64,000 nucleotides of DNA from Nymphaea colorata (GCF_008831285.2 NC_045144.1:620001-684000), one strand, 5' to 3'; counted from the stretch's first letter, positions 25,025 to 36,604 are shown. Translations and numbers: made by a program. Notes: a model not told the origin generated them from the sequence alone.

Positions 25025-25567
25025 GTATATATGCATATATGCCGCACACCTTAATTAGGTCGTCATGCCACACACCTTAATTAGGTCAATGATGCATCGC
25101 TCAGATTTTTTGAGGCGTTCTTCTAGGGGATGCACAGAGACCTCCTCCTGCACGTGTGCACCTCTAACAACACTGGTTTAGTTTACTTGTCAAAGAAAGA
25201 AAAATCTGACAGAAGAATATTCCATGCATGACTCTTTCACAGTCCACATCTTCCGTTAGTCTTTCCACCTTAAGAGCTGTTTCAGAATAAAAAAAAAACA
25301 AATCAGGCCAAATCAGAGAGAGCGAGAGAGAGAGAGAAATAGGGTGATGACAGTTGCTCATGATGAGTGCAATGAGTGGAGAGCATTCAGCTGAGTTTGG
25401 GTGGACATGGGCCAACACGAACAGATTTGTGTCAATAAAACTGTCATAGCAAAAAAGAGAGTGTCCCATCCAAGAAGGTACTCTATATAGAGAAGATATA
25501 TCTTGTAAGAAAAAGATGACTAAGAAGATTGATTATATATATACATATATATATATTCTGTAGAGGC

Positions 25568-26251
25568 GGTGGCTTCAACCTGAGTCATCTGGGATGAAGA
25601 AAGCATTCCAAGTCATCGCTCCTGAGTAATTAACGTATCATATAATTCAGACCATGAAGGCAGATCTTTGAATACAGTAACCCTGGTAATAAAAGATTTA
25701 TATTCTGAATTCAGTCCATTCAAGGTATAGAGAACAAGGTCTGTATCTGAGACAAAGTGCTGCACTCTGCTAAGAGAATCATGTAAGAAACTAATATGTT
25801 GAAGGTATTCAGTCGTAGACAGTCCTCCCTTTTTTACGTTTTGTAATTCTCTTTTCAGCTGAATAATACGAAGATTATTTTGTGAGGCATACTGTTTTTC
25901 AAGGATGCACCAAGCATCTATAGCCATGCCAACATGAACCAGTTGTGACATGACTGGTTGAGTCACAGTGACTTTGATCCAACTTAGTGCAAGTTGGTCT
26001 TCACGATACCATAAATCATAAGCAGTATTTTCTTGTGTGTGTGGTTCATCAAGAAATTCAGGTGGAGCAGAACATTTTCCATTAACATACTTGATCAAAT
26101 TTTGACTTTTCATAACACTTTCAATTTGAGAATGCTAGAGAAGACAATTTGATCGATCAAGCTTGACTGAAACCAAACTTGAGAAAGCATTCCATTATGT
26201 ACCTGGTGGAGTAGGAATGCGAGGAGCGTTAGAAGAGAACAATGCAGCCAT
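25568..26251 (-). pseudogene. Ty1/copia gag fragment (UBN2-type), minus strand
   Basis: The minus strand opens with ATG at 26,251 (MAALFSSNAPRIPTPPG), passes two in-frame stops, and then reads about 166 uninterrupted codons. These include YDLWYREDQLALSWI, AWCILEKQYASQNNLRIIQLK and LSTTEYLQHISFLHDSL. This W..D...L.WI / W..LE..Y / LK.EL order is the copia gag (UBN2) pattern, the capsid-like protein that packages retroelement RNA. The fragment ends at the (TA)n-CTGTAG junction of the outer duplication. No protease, integrase or RT follows on this strand, so it is a severed piece. It differs from the plus-strand copia body at 26,807. Confidence 0.8.
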
Positions 26252-26806
26252 ATTATACTAGAAATTTCTCCCTCATTCAATCAACAGTCGACGAGCACAG
26301 TCAATACGATTTGAGTCTGATAAACAAAAAAGGTGACTGAGGAGGCGGATCGGGCGACTGAAGGGGCAGATAGGCCTCAGTGGCACTCCCTTGTTAGCAT
26401 GCTCCTCGGTGAACAGGTGAACACAAAAGGAAACAGTGTGCCCCTTGGTGAAGGCTGTAAACAGCATAGATTGTTGGTAGATTGTGCTTCTATTCACAAA
26501 AAGACTCTCTTCTATTCTATAACCACACAGAGAGAGTACAGATAGGGGAAATGCAAGGAGAAAAAAAAATGGCCACGTTTCTTACACTGAAATGCAAGGA
26601 AAAAAAAATGATCCTGATGAAACGTTAAGAAGAAAAGAGAAAAAGAAAAATCATAATGACGCTGAATTGACTCACGTCTCTCAAATTGAAACATTAGAGG
26701 GAAAGAAAGAAACTGATGAAATCATTATATCCAAAAATCTCTCATCGGTTACAAGGTGATTTATGCAGCTTCATGCTGCCCTATATAATGTATTAATGTA
26801 TATAGG
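26252..26806. other. Spacer between two opposed copia fragments
   Basis: No gene seen. The stretch lies upstream of both gag starts and may hold the 5' LTR or leader of either element, but I could not match two LTRs or a tRNA primer-binding site. Runs of A at about 26,558-26,610. Confidence 0.35.
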
Positions 26807-27723
26807 ATGAATAGTGTGAAAAACAGCAAGAAAGCCTTTCCTAGTGTGGTTGTAGGTTCTCCTGCTCCACCAGGCCATATTGTTGATCCTGCTGATCCAC
26901 AACAGTTGACCTCCAATCCCAGGTTTGAATCTTGGCATTGATCCCATCGCCTTATAAAGGGATGGATTACTGGTACGTTGTCTGAAAAGATCCTTGGTTT
27001 AGTTGTTGGATTTAACTCTTCTCAAGAGATTTGGCCCATTCATGTTGATGCTTTCACCGAGCAATCCCAAGAACGGGGATTTCATCTCACACACATGCTT
27101 ACAACATGTAAAAAGGGTAACAATGCCCTTGAAGTATATGTCGCCAAGTTCAAAGCCAAATGTGACGACTTGGCTACTATTGGAAAAACTATTGGATAAA
27201 AAGAGAAAGCCTTCTGGCTTCTCCAACGGTTATGGAAAGCCTATGAGCCTTTCGTTATGGCTATGCTCAAGCCACCAGTACCTTCTTGTGAAGAATTGGT
27301 CTCTCTGTTGCAAAGTCTAGAAGTGAGAAACAAATTTGTCAATTCCGATACCTCACCTCAAGTTGCCTTCTATGCTCAACGTGAAAGGCAAAACAGGTCT
27401 CGGGGCACTTACCATGTCTCCCGGGGGTGAGGACGGCACTATAGAGGAGGACGTGGAGGGGGGTACACCTTTAATCCCTCTCATGGAGGAGGATACAATT
27501 CAAATCCTTCTCAAACAGATACAATGCAAATCTTCCTCAACCACCAAAATGCGATGGCGCAGCCAACTCCTCCGATTCTTCCAAAGGTATCATATGCCAA
27601 ATTTGAAATAAAAAGAATTACTCTGTGATTAAATGTTACAATTGGTTCAATCATTCCTTCCAAGTGGAAGATGCCATTCAAGCCCTCGCAGCTCTCACAA
27701 TTAATTATCCGCAAAATTTCGGC

Positions 27724-27984
27724 TGGCTAGTTGATACTGGAGCTACAATGCATATGACAATAGACACATGTAAACTTAAGAACATCTCTCCTTATTTTGG
27801 CTCCGATACAGCTGTTGTTGGAAATGGGCAACGTATTGCAATCACACACATTGGAAAGGCTGATATTTCTCCAAATCTTTCTATTAACGATGTTCTCTAT
27901 GTTCCATGCCTCTCTAAAGATCTCATTTATGTTAGCAAATTGACTAATGATTTTCCATACGATTTTGAATTCACCTCTGGTTGA
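27724..27984 (+). pseudogene. Copia aspartic protease segment
   Basis: WLVDTGATMHMT gives the single catalytic D-T-G of a retroviral-type protease (Asp codon 27,733-27,735). It is followed by GNGQRIAITHIGKADI and NDVLYVPCLSKDLIYVSKL, the usual copia protease tail. A TGA interrupts the frame right after DFEFTSG, where the pre-integrase domain should follow. Confidence 0.82.
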
Positions 27985-28017
27985 TGCACCCTAAAGGACA
28001 AAAGGACGGGCAGAGTA

Positions 28018-28308
28018 ATGGCAATAGGGAGTGAACAAGGCAGACTCTATGTTGTGAACAATCAAAGCAATCATAAGATTTTCTTTTCATCACGTTTCCC
28101 ACAAGTGACGGAAGAATTTTGGCATGCATGTTTGGGACATCCTCAATCTGTTGTTCTCCCTTTTTTTAAAAACCAGGAATATATTGATGTTTTACCTAAT
28201 ATTTCTCTCTCGGTTTGTGCTAGTTGCCAAACGGAAAAAACTTGCAAATTGCCTTTTACTGAAAAAGACGATATTGTTTCTTTCCCACTGAAAAAAAATT
28301 CACAGTGA
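28018..28308 (+). pseudogene. Copia pre-integrase zinc domain
   Basis: The frame gives GRLYVVNNQSN and EEFWHACLGHPQ, then CASCQTEKTCKLPF. The H...H and C..C ligands of the HHCC zinc fold are present. The frame then shifts, and HSDLWG continues in another frame. Confidence 0.78.
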
Positions 28309-28449
28309 TCTTTGGGGACTGGCATCAGTTATATCTAGAGAACAATATCGGTTTCATGGTATAATTGTCAATGGAAATAGCCATTTCACATGGTTTTACC
28401 CTCTAAGACACAAATCTGATTTTTTTATGCCTTTGTTCATTTTCACGAA

Positions 28450-29091
28450 ATGGTTGAGTGCCAATTTGACAGTAAAATAAAAATTTTCCAAAGTGATGGA
28501 GGTGGCGAATATACAAGCTCCTGCTTCGTATTATATCTCGACAACCTTCAAATTAAACGGGAGTATTCCTGCCCCAAGACACCCGAGCAAAATGTCAAAG
28601 CAGAGTGCAAGCATCGCTCCATCACTGAATCGGGTCTAACGTTGCTCTTTCATTCAAATGCACCAAAGAGATTTTGGATTGATGCCTTCTCAGCAGCTGT
28701 TTTTCTTATGAACAGGCTTCCCACCTCAACATTATCTATGCAGTCACCTTTCTCTATGTTGTTTAAAAGGATTCCTGATTATTCCAGCATGCATATCTTT
28801 GGCAGCAGGTGCTTCCCTTATTTGAGAGGATATGTTCAAAACAAATTTGACCCTAAATCTGTTTCATGTATATTTATTGGATATAACACATTTCATAATG
28901 GTTGCAAATGTTTCAAACCAAATTCCAGACGTCTATACATATCCAGGCATGTCCCCTTCAATGAAAACCCATTCCCTTTCAAAAATCTGTCTTCTCTCTA
29001 TAAGGACGATGTCAAGGATAGTGATTTTTTATCCTTTGTTGATATCAAGACTTCAAGTGATAGAACCATGCCAACTTCCGATCACCCCTAA
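28450..29091 (+). pseudogene. Copia integrase core and C-terminal part
   Basis: KIFQSDGGGEYTSSCF holds the second catalytic Asp, and TPEQNVKAECKHRSITESG holds the Glu. These are followed by AFSAAVFLMNRLPTSTL, HIFGSRCFPYLR and SVSCIFIGYN, the usual copia C-terminal landmarks. The frame opens 213 codons. The upstream D-containing strand lies in another frame with its Asp changed to Asn. Confidence 0.85.
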
Positions 29092-29304
29092 TCTGGTTCC
29101 AGCCCTACACCAGATCCATGTATAAATGTCTATGATGATCTCCAATAAAGCATGCCACAAGATAGATCTCTCGATACAAATATTCATCCAGCCGATCCAC
29201 CTGATCCAACACCAAACTCTCCACCAAGCTTACATAGTTCAGAAACTACAAGTAACACCAGTCTTCAATCAACCTCTATGGGAACTCGACCAACACCAAG
29301 CTTA

Positions 29305-31709
29305 CATATTTATTGGATTTACCATCATAGAAACTGATTTTGTTGAATTTGAATGAACCAGCAATTGTGGGACACTTGATACAGAATAGGCCCTAGGAAA
29401 ATGGAGGTAAGGCTAAGGTTTCGGCCATCTTGTTGAGCAGTAGTATGAAATACCCCTCTTGCTCACCTGATGCTAGGGAAGATCTCTATAGAGTGTTCTT
29501 ATTTTTTTAATTGGTTCAGTCTTAACACAAAAAATAAGGTCAACTGAATGCTAGTCAGGTCTGGCTCATGGCGATCATTTACCAACAATTGAGCCTTCAT
29601 GGCCTTTATGATTGCAGCTGGCCCACGTTGGTCGGCTTTGACTCGTGGTTGATGTTGAAAGAACAAGCCGACCTTGGCAGGACATGACGAAGCACAAAGT
29701 CACGCAGGCGCCAACCTTGACTTCCATGTAAATGAGTGAAGCCATTAAGGGAAAGCTTTATCTGCAATATTTCACGCTTGCTGGTCGACATATCAGATCT
29801 ATGGGCAGCCAGCAGCAATCCCACTTAACTGCTTTATTCAATTATCTTCAGCATAGGAGGTTAGGAGCCCAGACAGAAGATCAAAATTCTAGATAAAGGA
29901 CACTAGGTATAAATTTTTCAATTTTTAAAGAATGAGAAAATTTGTTCAAAAATATTAACATAAAAATAAAAAGTTTTTAAAATTTATGTAATTACCAATA
30001 CTTAATGATAGAAAGTGTTGTGTCCATCAAAGGAGAGAAGAATATTTTGGTAATTTATTAAAAATATTCTCGTTAGTCTTTTTACTTTTTTCTACTTTCA
30101 ATTTTGTCTTTACAATTTTTTTTAATGTGAATTAAAGTTATTTTAATCATTAACCATATTGATGTACAAAAAAAATTATGCATCAGTATAGCGACACTTA
30201 ACCTATACCTGCCTCTACTCCTGCTAGCTGCTCTCAAAAGGTGTTATGGGACTTATGGTCACCTTTTAAAGGTGGTACTGATTTTTATGAGTCGCCTCCA
30301 TCAGATGGGTAGAACCCTTGTGGCCTCCTTCCCGCAAAAAAACTACATTAAAGAGGCCCACACACTAGTCCACATTTTTGAAAAATATGTTTGGTTGGCA
30401 AAAATTCATCATCCAAATGCCTTGGATGATGGCTAGAACAGAAAGAGAAAGGAGAAAAGTGAGGAAAGGATGGACAAAGAAAGAGAAAACATTTCGTTTC
30501 TAGGTCTTGCTTTTGTTTACAATTTCAACAAGCGGACCAAAAAGGCATTGGATTTTCTTTACCATAGACCTTCCCTTAAAAGGATAAGGGAGCCTGGAAT
30601 AACAACATATCTATTGAATCCGGACATGGTAGTACTCATTGTGGAAATATCTAGTGCCAAAGTCACTCAATGGGTAAGTCATGAATCCTTAACCTAAATC
30701 CATTTTACCAAAAGTTTCTACCATATCAATCTACCCTTTTGTACAACCCAATAATTTCAAAAAATGAGCCATCTATGAGGCCAATTGTATTTTTGTGTCT
30801 TTTTTCTTTGGGCTTAACAGGTTGGCGCACTGTTTAATCCGTGTTTCATTTCCTATAAAATTACTTATTTCCTATAAAATTACTTGGGTGCTCCCATAAG
30901 CTCATCTCTCTCTCCCACTCGCCAGTGTGGACTACTATTTAAAATAAGAATAAAACATGTAATACCTATCTCTTTCTCTGTCCGTCTCTCTCTCTATCTC
31001 TATACATGCAAGAGAACTCAAATGGCATGGAGCTGTTTCTTTGTTTCTTTCTTCCACCACATTTTCACTTTCGGGGTAGACAAGTCAAAAAAGAGAGGAA
31101 CCACCCTGTTGAATAGGAACCACTAGTTTACATGATATGGCAGTTCTATCATCGTTGATATTACAGTTCCAGACATGGTGGCAGAGACGCAGACGTGGAG
31201 GTGGAATAAAAAGGCTCGAATCAAAATACTTATGTGAAGTTGGAAGATTGTGTTCCCATGGCAATATGGTGGCTATGGAAGAACATGAATTATGAATACC
31301 ATGACAACAAGAAAAGTCGAAATATGTTACATCAGAGGCAACTGATCGTCTTTTTATTATGATTCAACAAGTGCTAAATATGACTATTCAAGCAGAAGAA
31401 TGAGTTTCCACAACTTTTGGTCCTTTTTTATGTAGGAAGTCTCTCACATATATCATTGACTTCAACACAGATCAGCATCACCACAAAAGCATATAGAATA
31501 CGGATATGCTAATGAAACCACATCTGAAAGATGCCTTGGTTTGATCGACCAACTTCCCCATCCCTATTTTAATGCTATTCACGTTACCTACACCATGGTC
31601 CTTATAAAAGAGATAGCAATGTCATTGAAAATTATATATATATATATAATATATATATATATATTATATATATATATATACACACACACACAGACACACT
31701 ATTCCGGAT
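29305..31709 (+). repeat. Diverged partial unit of the locus array
   Basis: It begins at GGATTTACCATCATAGAA..GATTTTGTTGAATTTG, which matches 21,100 and 56,055. It continues with the equivalents of 22,110 (CCACTCGCCAGTGTGGACTAC at about 30,915), 22,437 and 22,640 and ends in a TA/CA tract at 31,635-31,695. Divergence is visibly greater than between the outer copies. A stretch at 29,590-30,830 is only partly matched. No gene recognised. Confidence 0.7.
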
Positions 31710-31830
31710 GTGCTATACTAGTGCAACTAGGGTGGAAGCGCTGTGCCAGTTGATGGACATTTGGCTCTACTCACATGGGCATGGGCATTATCGGATGCCG
31801 GATTTCAGTTTTCACTCAAACTGAAACTTG
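31710..31830 (+). repeat. 120-bp segment inverted relative to its paralogue
   Basis: GTGCTATACTAGTGCAACTAG through CAGTTTTCACTCAAACTGAAACTTG. Its reverse complement matches 41,851-41,970 almost base for base. It lies exactly at the left edge of the inner duplication. Confidence 0.85.
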
Positions 31831-32318
31831 AATGATAACCTTGCTTAGATTATCTTGCAATCGAGCTATCATGTTCTAAGTGTAACATATATAGTTTTCC
31901 CGTTCCTAACATATATGTTCAAGTATAATAATGTAATTGGTCTGCATGCCCATCCGGCAGCCACTGCTTGTGATATCAAGTAGGTAATTTTTTGCTGGGA
32001 AACTGCCGAGGGAGCCCTCGCTTTATTGAAATGTCAAATAGGTAATTAAATAAATAAACTAATCCACTATCTATGTCACTAATTTCTAGACACCAGCTGA
32101 CATTGTAACATTTTGTGAGGGGACTATGTTTGTAAGAAGGGCAGTAGCGGAGCTAAGGGTGGGTCGGTGTGCACCATATTTACCCATACCAGTTAGTCAA
32201 AAATTATATTGTGATAAAGCTGGACTCAGTTCCAGTCACATCATAGTGCCCACATGGGCACTATCAAACTCAGGTCGGTGACTCAAGCGATGTTCAGTCA
32301 AAAAATTTGGGTACCGCC

Positions 32319-32531
32319 TACACCAGCCCATGTATGACTCCACCAAATGCTCTAGCCCCAATCTCAATTTTCTGTACTTCCATGAATTTCATGATCCTGA
32401 CAATCAAAATAAAGGTTCGTATAAAATTTTAAAATAAAATTTGAATTCACACTGACAAATGCACATTTAAAATCAATAGCAAATTAAGTAGATTACTTGT
32501 TTGATGATTGAATGCAGTGCAGAACCTTCAA
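32319..32531 (+). repeat. 213-bp copy of 33,121-33,333 inserted 800 bp upstream
   Basis: TACACCAGCCCA...GAATGCAGTGCAGAACCTTCAAC occurs at both places in direct orientation. In copy 2 of the duplication the site reads GCCACTAAAGATGAGGTTGAGG instead, so the segment replaced about 25 bp here after the duplication or was lost there. Confidence 0.85.
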
Positions 32532-33895
32532 CAAGTTGATGGGTTAGGGCGAGCTTATCCATGTAGTGAGAAATCAATTTTCTCAAAGATCAAGGCAACT
32601 TTCCTGCTTGGTGGGCCATTACAGATCCTTTGATGGGATTTTCATATGATCCGATCAGGTTGACTGAAAACTGGATTGGCCTGGTCATTCCTGAAAATTA
32701 AAGGGATTCAAATAAAAGTCAAGAAGAATGAGGAGAGAAGGGTGGTGGAGGAGGAGAAACTGAACTTTAGCCACCAGCATTGTCATGGGATGTCGCTTGT
32801 TCACTTCTTCAATCGATGCTGCTTGAGTTTTTGACACTGATGGTCAATGGCGAAGCTGCCAATTGGTGACATATTTATTACATGATTAAGAAAAAACTTA
32901 GTACAATCAATTGTCAGAAACTTCATTATTTTATCATCTATCTAGTTCCACCTCCAACCACGGTTAGTGGCAGCTAGAGTTAGGAATGTTGGACTTAGGG
33001 GCACTAATTTAAAGAATCTCATACCTATAGGGTCACTGGTGCATATAAAGAAGCAAGTAGTTGAAAGCTTATGTAAAAATGAAAATAAAGAAATTTGATA
33101 GGACCATTTGGGCAACTGCCTACACCAGCCCACGTATGACCTCACCAAAGGCTCTAGCCCCAATCTCAATTTTCTGTACTTCCATGAATTTCATGGTCCT
33201 GACAATCAAAATAGGGTTTGTATAAAATTTTAAAATAAAATTTGAATTCACACTGACAAATGCACATTTAAAATAAATAGCAAATTAAGTAGATTACATG
33301 TTTGATGATTGAATGCAGTGCAGAACCTTCAACAATATATATTTATTTGGATAATAGTGAAAATGAATCCATTATATAGACCATTCCCCATTACCCCAGG
33401 GTCTAGAGAAACATCAAAACCTGGGGAATTTATGGTCACTCCCTTGATTTTAGGAGTAGCTCCTGCCAACCTTTATGGTTCATTGAGAATAATGCTCATG
33501 GTATTGGAACTGACTACCTTACTCTCACCAAACTCTTAACTCGACCAGTTATGCTACTCTTCTCGAAGTAACCTGATCTCTTTGTTTGACCCTATGAAAA
33601 AGAGTACATATAAGACTATTGAAGCTTACAACTTTCTGGAGGTCTTTTGTGTAACCTGCGCTGAGACTTTTAAATCCTCTTAGATGGAACTTGTTAAGAA
33701 TAATATTCTGCTTTTTTTAAAAATATATATATAAAAGCACCATATTCTTATTTCAAGAAACGTAACTGCATTTCAATTAACAAAAAAATTAATCTTCTAA
33801 TGAATCAAACGCAGAGCAGGTACTATATGTTCCAAATTTTAGCTACACATGCACTAGTTTAACATTCTTCAGTGATCCCAAAATCTGTTCCAAAG

Positions 33896-34021
33896 ATGTG
33901 TCAGCAACTTGAAAATATGTCGTTGTGTACTAAATCCGTCCCATACATGTGTCAGGGACTCAAGAATATGTCGCTGTGTACTAAATCCGTTCCAAACATG
34001 TGTAAGGGACTCGAAAATATG
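33896..34021 (+). repeat. 51-bp in-frame minisatellite (17-residue repeat), copy 1
   Basis: Two full units and a partial one (33,896-33,946, 33,947-33,997, 33,998-34,021) encode MCQQLENMSLCTKSVPY, MCQGLKNMSLCTKSVPN and MCKGLENM. The period is a multiple of three and the 104-codon frame around it (33,872-34,186) is open. The downstream part reads GGLALLVAKLNDIVKLSDLY. I know no family for it. It may be a remnant of a repeat-containing gene or a chance frame. Confidence 0.7.
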
Positions 34022-34544
34022 TTTGCTAGCCAGTACACTGTGCAAGCTACAACAACCATCATTATTGATGGAGGGTTAGCATTGTTAGTTGCAAAGTTAA
34101 ACGACATTGTGAAGTTAAGCGACTTATATAACCGTCACAGAACACATTGTGTTATGGGATGGAAAATTCCATCGTCAAAGTTATAATAAGGTGTAGGCAC
34201 ATTCCATGATCATTATGCTAACTTAAAGCAACTAATGTCGCAACAAACACAACGAAGACTTGGTGGCCATTTTCATCGGTAATCGTTTGTGCAACGGGAC
34301 TTGTGTTGGTAGAGTTTTGACCGTCGTGATTACTTATTAGTGACAGAATTGCCAGTATTAGCGACAGTCGAGTTAAAGCCATAGTTAGTGTTCATACTCA
34401 CTCAGACATATCTAAGTTAAGATACATATATTTATTCAACATGAAAAAATAACACCATCAACCACATGGCAATCAGGACATAAAACATAAGCAGCGTCCA
34501 ATGCTGCCAATTATAGACTAGTATAGAGAACCACATAGATCATC

Positions 34545-34548
<4 letters not shown>

Positions 34549-34613
<65 letters not shown>
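34549..34613. repeat. (TA)n microsatellite
   Basis: About 32 uninterrupted TA units just downstream of the protease pseudogene. The paralogue at 44,856-44,879 is much shorter. Confidence 0.92.
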
Positions 34614-34615
<2 letters not shown>

Positions 34616-34625
34616 GTATACAACT

Positions 34626-36544
34626 TTAGCCCTGAGTACATTCAATTGGTGCAAAAGAAAGCAGCCCCTTCCCCAAATGATATTTCACATGCATGTTCTG
34701 CTGGAAAACATTCCCGAAAATGGCTAAGCTAGCCGTCGCACTTCTATACATCCAAAAGATATTTGAAGGTGGCAACTTCATGTCTGCATTGGTGGAATGA
34801 AAGGTCATCTCCAGCAATCCTTAATATGGATCACCAGTATTCTCTACATTATAACACAAATAATCTTGGTTAGGATGATAGAATCTTTTATGGTTTGTGA
34901 CTTTAGCCACCGTGTTTGCCACTTGGTCATACACATCTTTGGCAAGATAGTCAGTGTGGTACCCGAGTCTATCATGATTGATCCAGCATATCCCAACCAT
35001 GTTGCTGTCTGTGCGCCTCCAAACTATATGTTGAGTCTGTTGTTCCCCACATTTATGTAATCTAGTGTGAGTGTATAGAAAGTGCCTTGAGCTGCATTTG
35101 CTTTCATTGGCGTCTGTTGACCTCTTGGGTTCCAAAGAACTCTACCTCCTCACAGAATTGGATCTACTCAATGACATTATTTTTCTTGCTATGGAGAGGA
35201 AGACTGTAAGCAAATTTATGGTTAATAAAGAAGCCAATGTGACTAACAAGTGAAAGAGATCCTGGCCTGAGGCCAACAAGACTAGGATCGACAAGATTTT
35301 TGAAATCAACACTATTTTCTTTATGAACGCAACCAAAGGCGATTGTCGGAAGCTTGATGCCATCAGTGCCATCCTCAAACCAAAATCTTTTGAGAGCAAG
35401 GGACCCTTCTACAACAGATCCATCACCATATGAGGACTTGACGCTACAAAGTTGGTTGTCATCACAAGCGGACCAGAAGCTAGTGGTGCATCTCAGGTTA
35501 TGGTATGTGGAAGACTGAATTGGCTTTAATGTGGAGTTCATTTGGCAGGTAAAGTTGTAGTAAGGAACACACAATGCCCATATGAGGTTGCTTCCAGTAT
35601 CGATCATGACCCATAGGATTGGACTTCTAGTGACGCTCTAATGTAAAGCTGCATGATAAACTCTCTATATATAGATGTATCAATGTCTTCTTTTTATAGC
35701 ACATGAAAGGCATTCACTCATAGATTTAAGTATATAGGTTGTATGGTGGAATTTGATAAGAAAGAGTTGGACATACGGCCAACTTTCTTTTTAAAATTTT
35801 CGTCTTGTCATACAGGAGGAAGTTTTCCAAAACATTTCAACCACGTTGATTGGAGGATGCCAATGCTTGTCGGCAGTTTCATCTGTTTAGCGGACCCCAA
35901 CACATTTCACAAGTTGACCAGATAGTCCTCCTCAACTCAATTAAACATGGAAACAAAGAGAATAATCGTAGCAATTGAATCTTGAAAGGACCCTTAGATA
36001 GCTAGCTGGACACAAGTTTCAATCAATTTTTGTTACTTTTCACAAGATAGAGTTGCCAGATCAACTCGTTTCTAAACTTTTTACGACACAAGTTTCCATT
36101 GGTTTCTTTCTTTTCATGCATCAAGTTCCTCTGTGATAACCCAGATGAACGTTTCTAGGATCAATGGGCTTTAGTTCTAAACTTCTAAGTTATCGGGGCA
36201 TTTCCTTGAAATCTGGAATTTGCCAGATATTTCCAGATTTTAACGGTCAGGCATTGGAATTAGTTCATCTGGTCAGTCTTCATGAGAATACATGTGGATG
36301 GTCATTTTGTTGGTGTTGGCATAACTTGAAGCCAATCGGGAGCTCAACTTGAAGCGTAGAGCTGCCCTGCTCAGTGCGTCGAACTGGAGTGGATGAAGGA
36401 TCATAGAGATGAGAGAGAGGCAAGTCTTGGTGAATGATGTCTATTGAGAAGCCTGGATTTTTGGTTAACATTGACAGTGTTAGTGAAGATGTTGGTAGGA
36501 AAGTTTGATAGTGCAACTGGGAGAAGTTACAGGAGGAGGATCAT
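34626..36544 (-). pseudogene. Nepenthesin-like (A1B) aspartic protease, copy 1
   Basis: Minus-strand pieces in gene order: a hydrophobic start at 36,544 (MILLL then TAA), the propeptide PGFSIDIIHQDLPLSHLYDPSSTP (36,280-36,516), the first catalytic motif IDTGSN (Asp codon 35,599-35,601) with FWSACDDNQLCSVKSSYGDGS and IAFGCVHKEN (35,164-35,607), the second motif IMIDSG (Asp codon 34,967-34,969), and the end ASLAIFGNVFQQNMHVKYHLG ... LLSFAPIEC with TAA at 34,626. This is the full order of a secreted plant pepsin-like protease of the nepenthesin/CDR1 group, which cleaves proteins in the apoplast or vacuole. It is broken by the signal-region stop, frame changes after STPVR and after TILPK, and a private 1-bp loss just before the catalytic loop (35,606-35,615). 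A LINE lies head-to-head upstream. Both catalytic Asp codons survive. Confidence 0.87.
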
Positions 36545-36604
36545 GAAGGAGGAGAGGAAGGTGGCTATGGAAACTGTTAATCATAGATCTACAAAGAAAA
36601 AGTC

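Larger units (their letters stand above)
26807..29304 (+). mobile_element. Degenerate Ty1/copia retrotransposon (gag-protease-integrase, no RT)
   Basis: Order on the plus strand: gag from ATG 26,807 (GHIVDPADPQQL, WITGTLSEKIL, KAYEPFVMAML), a damaged zinc knuckle at 27,595-27,636, protease with LVDTGATMHMT at 27,724-27,756, the pre-integrase zinc region (WHACLGHP ... CASCQTEK) at 28,120-28,245, then the integrase core to about 29,080. Gag carries an in-frame TGA in ESWH*SHRLIKGW and several frameshifts. The integrase frame keeps QSDGGGEY and the AECKHRSITE glutamate, but the first catalytic aspartate position reads IVNGNSHFTW (codon 28,370-28,372 is AAT). RT and RNase H are missing: at 29,305 the sequence switches to the locus repeat module. 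The element cannot be autonomous. Confidence 0.88.
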
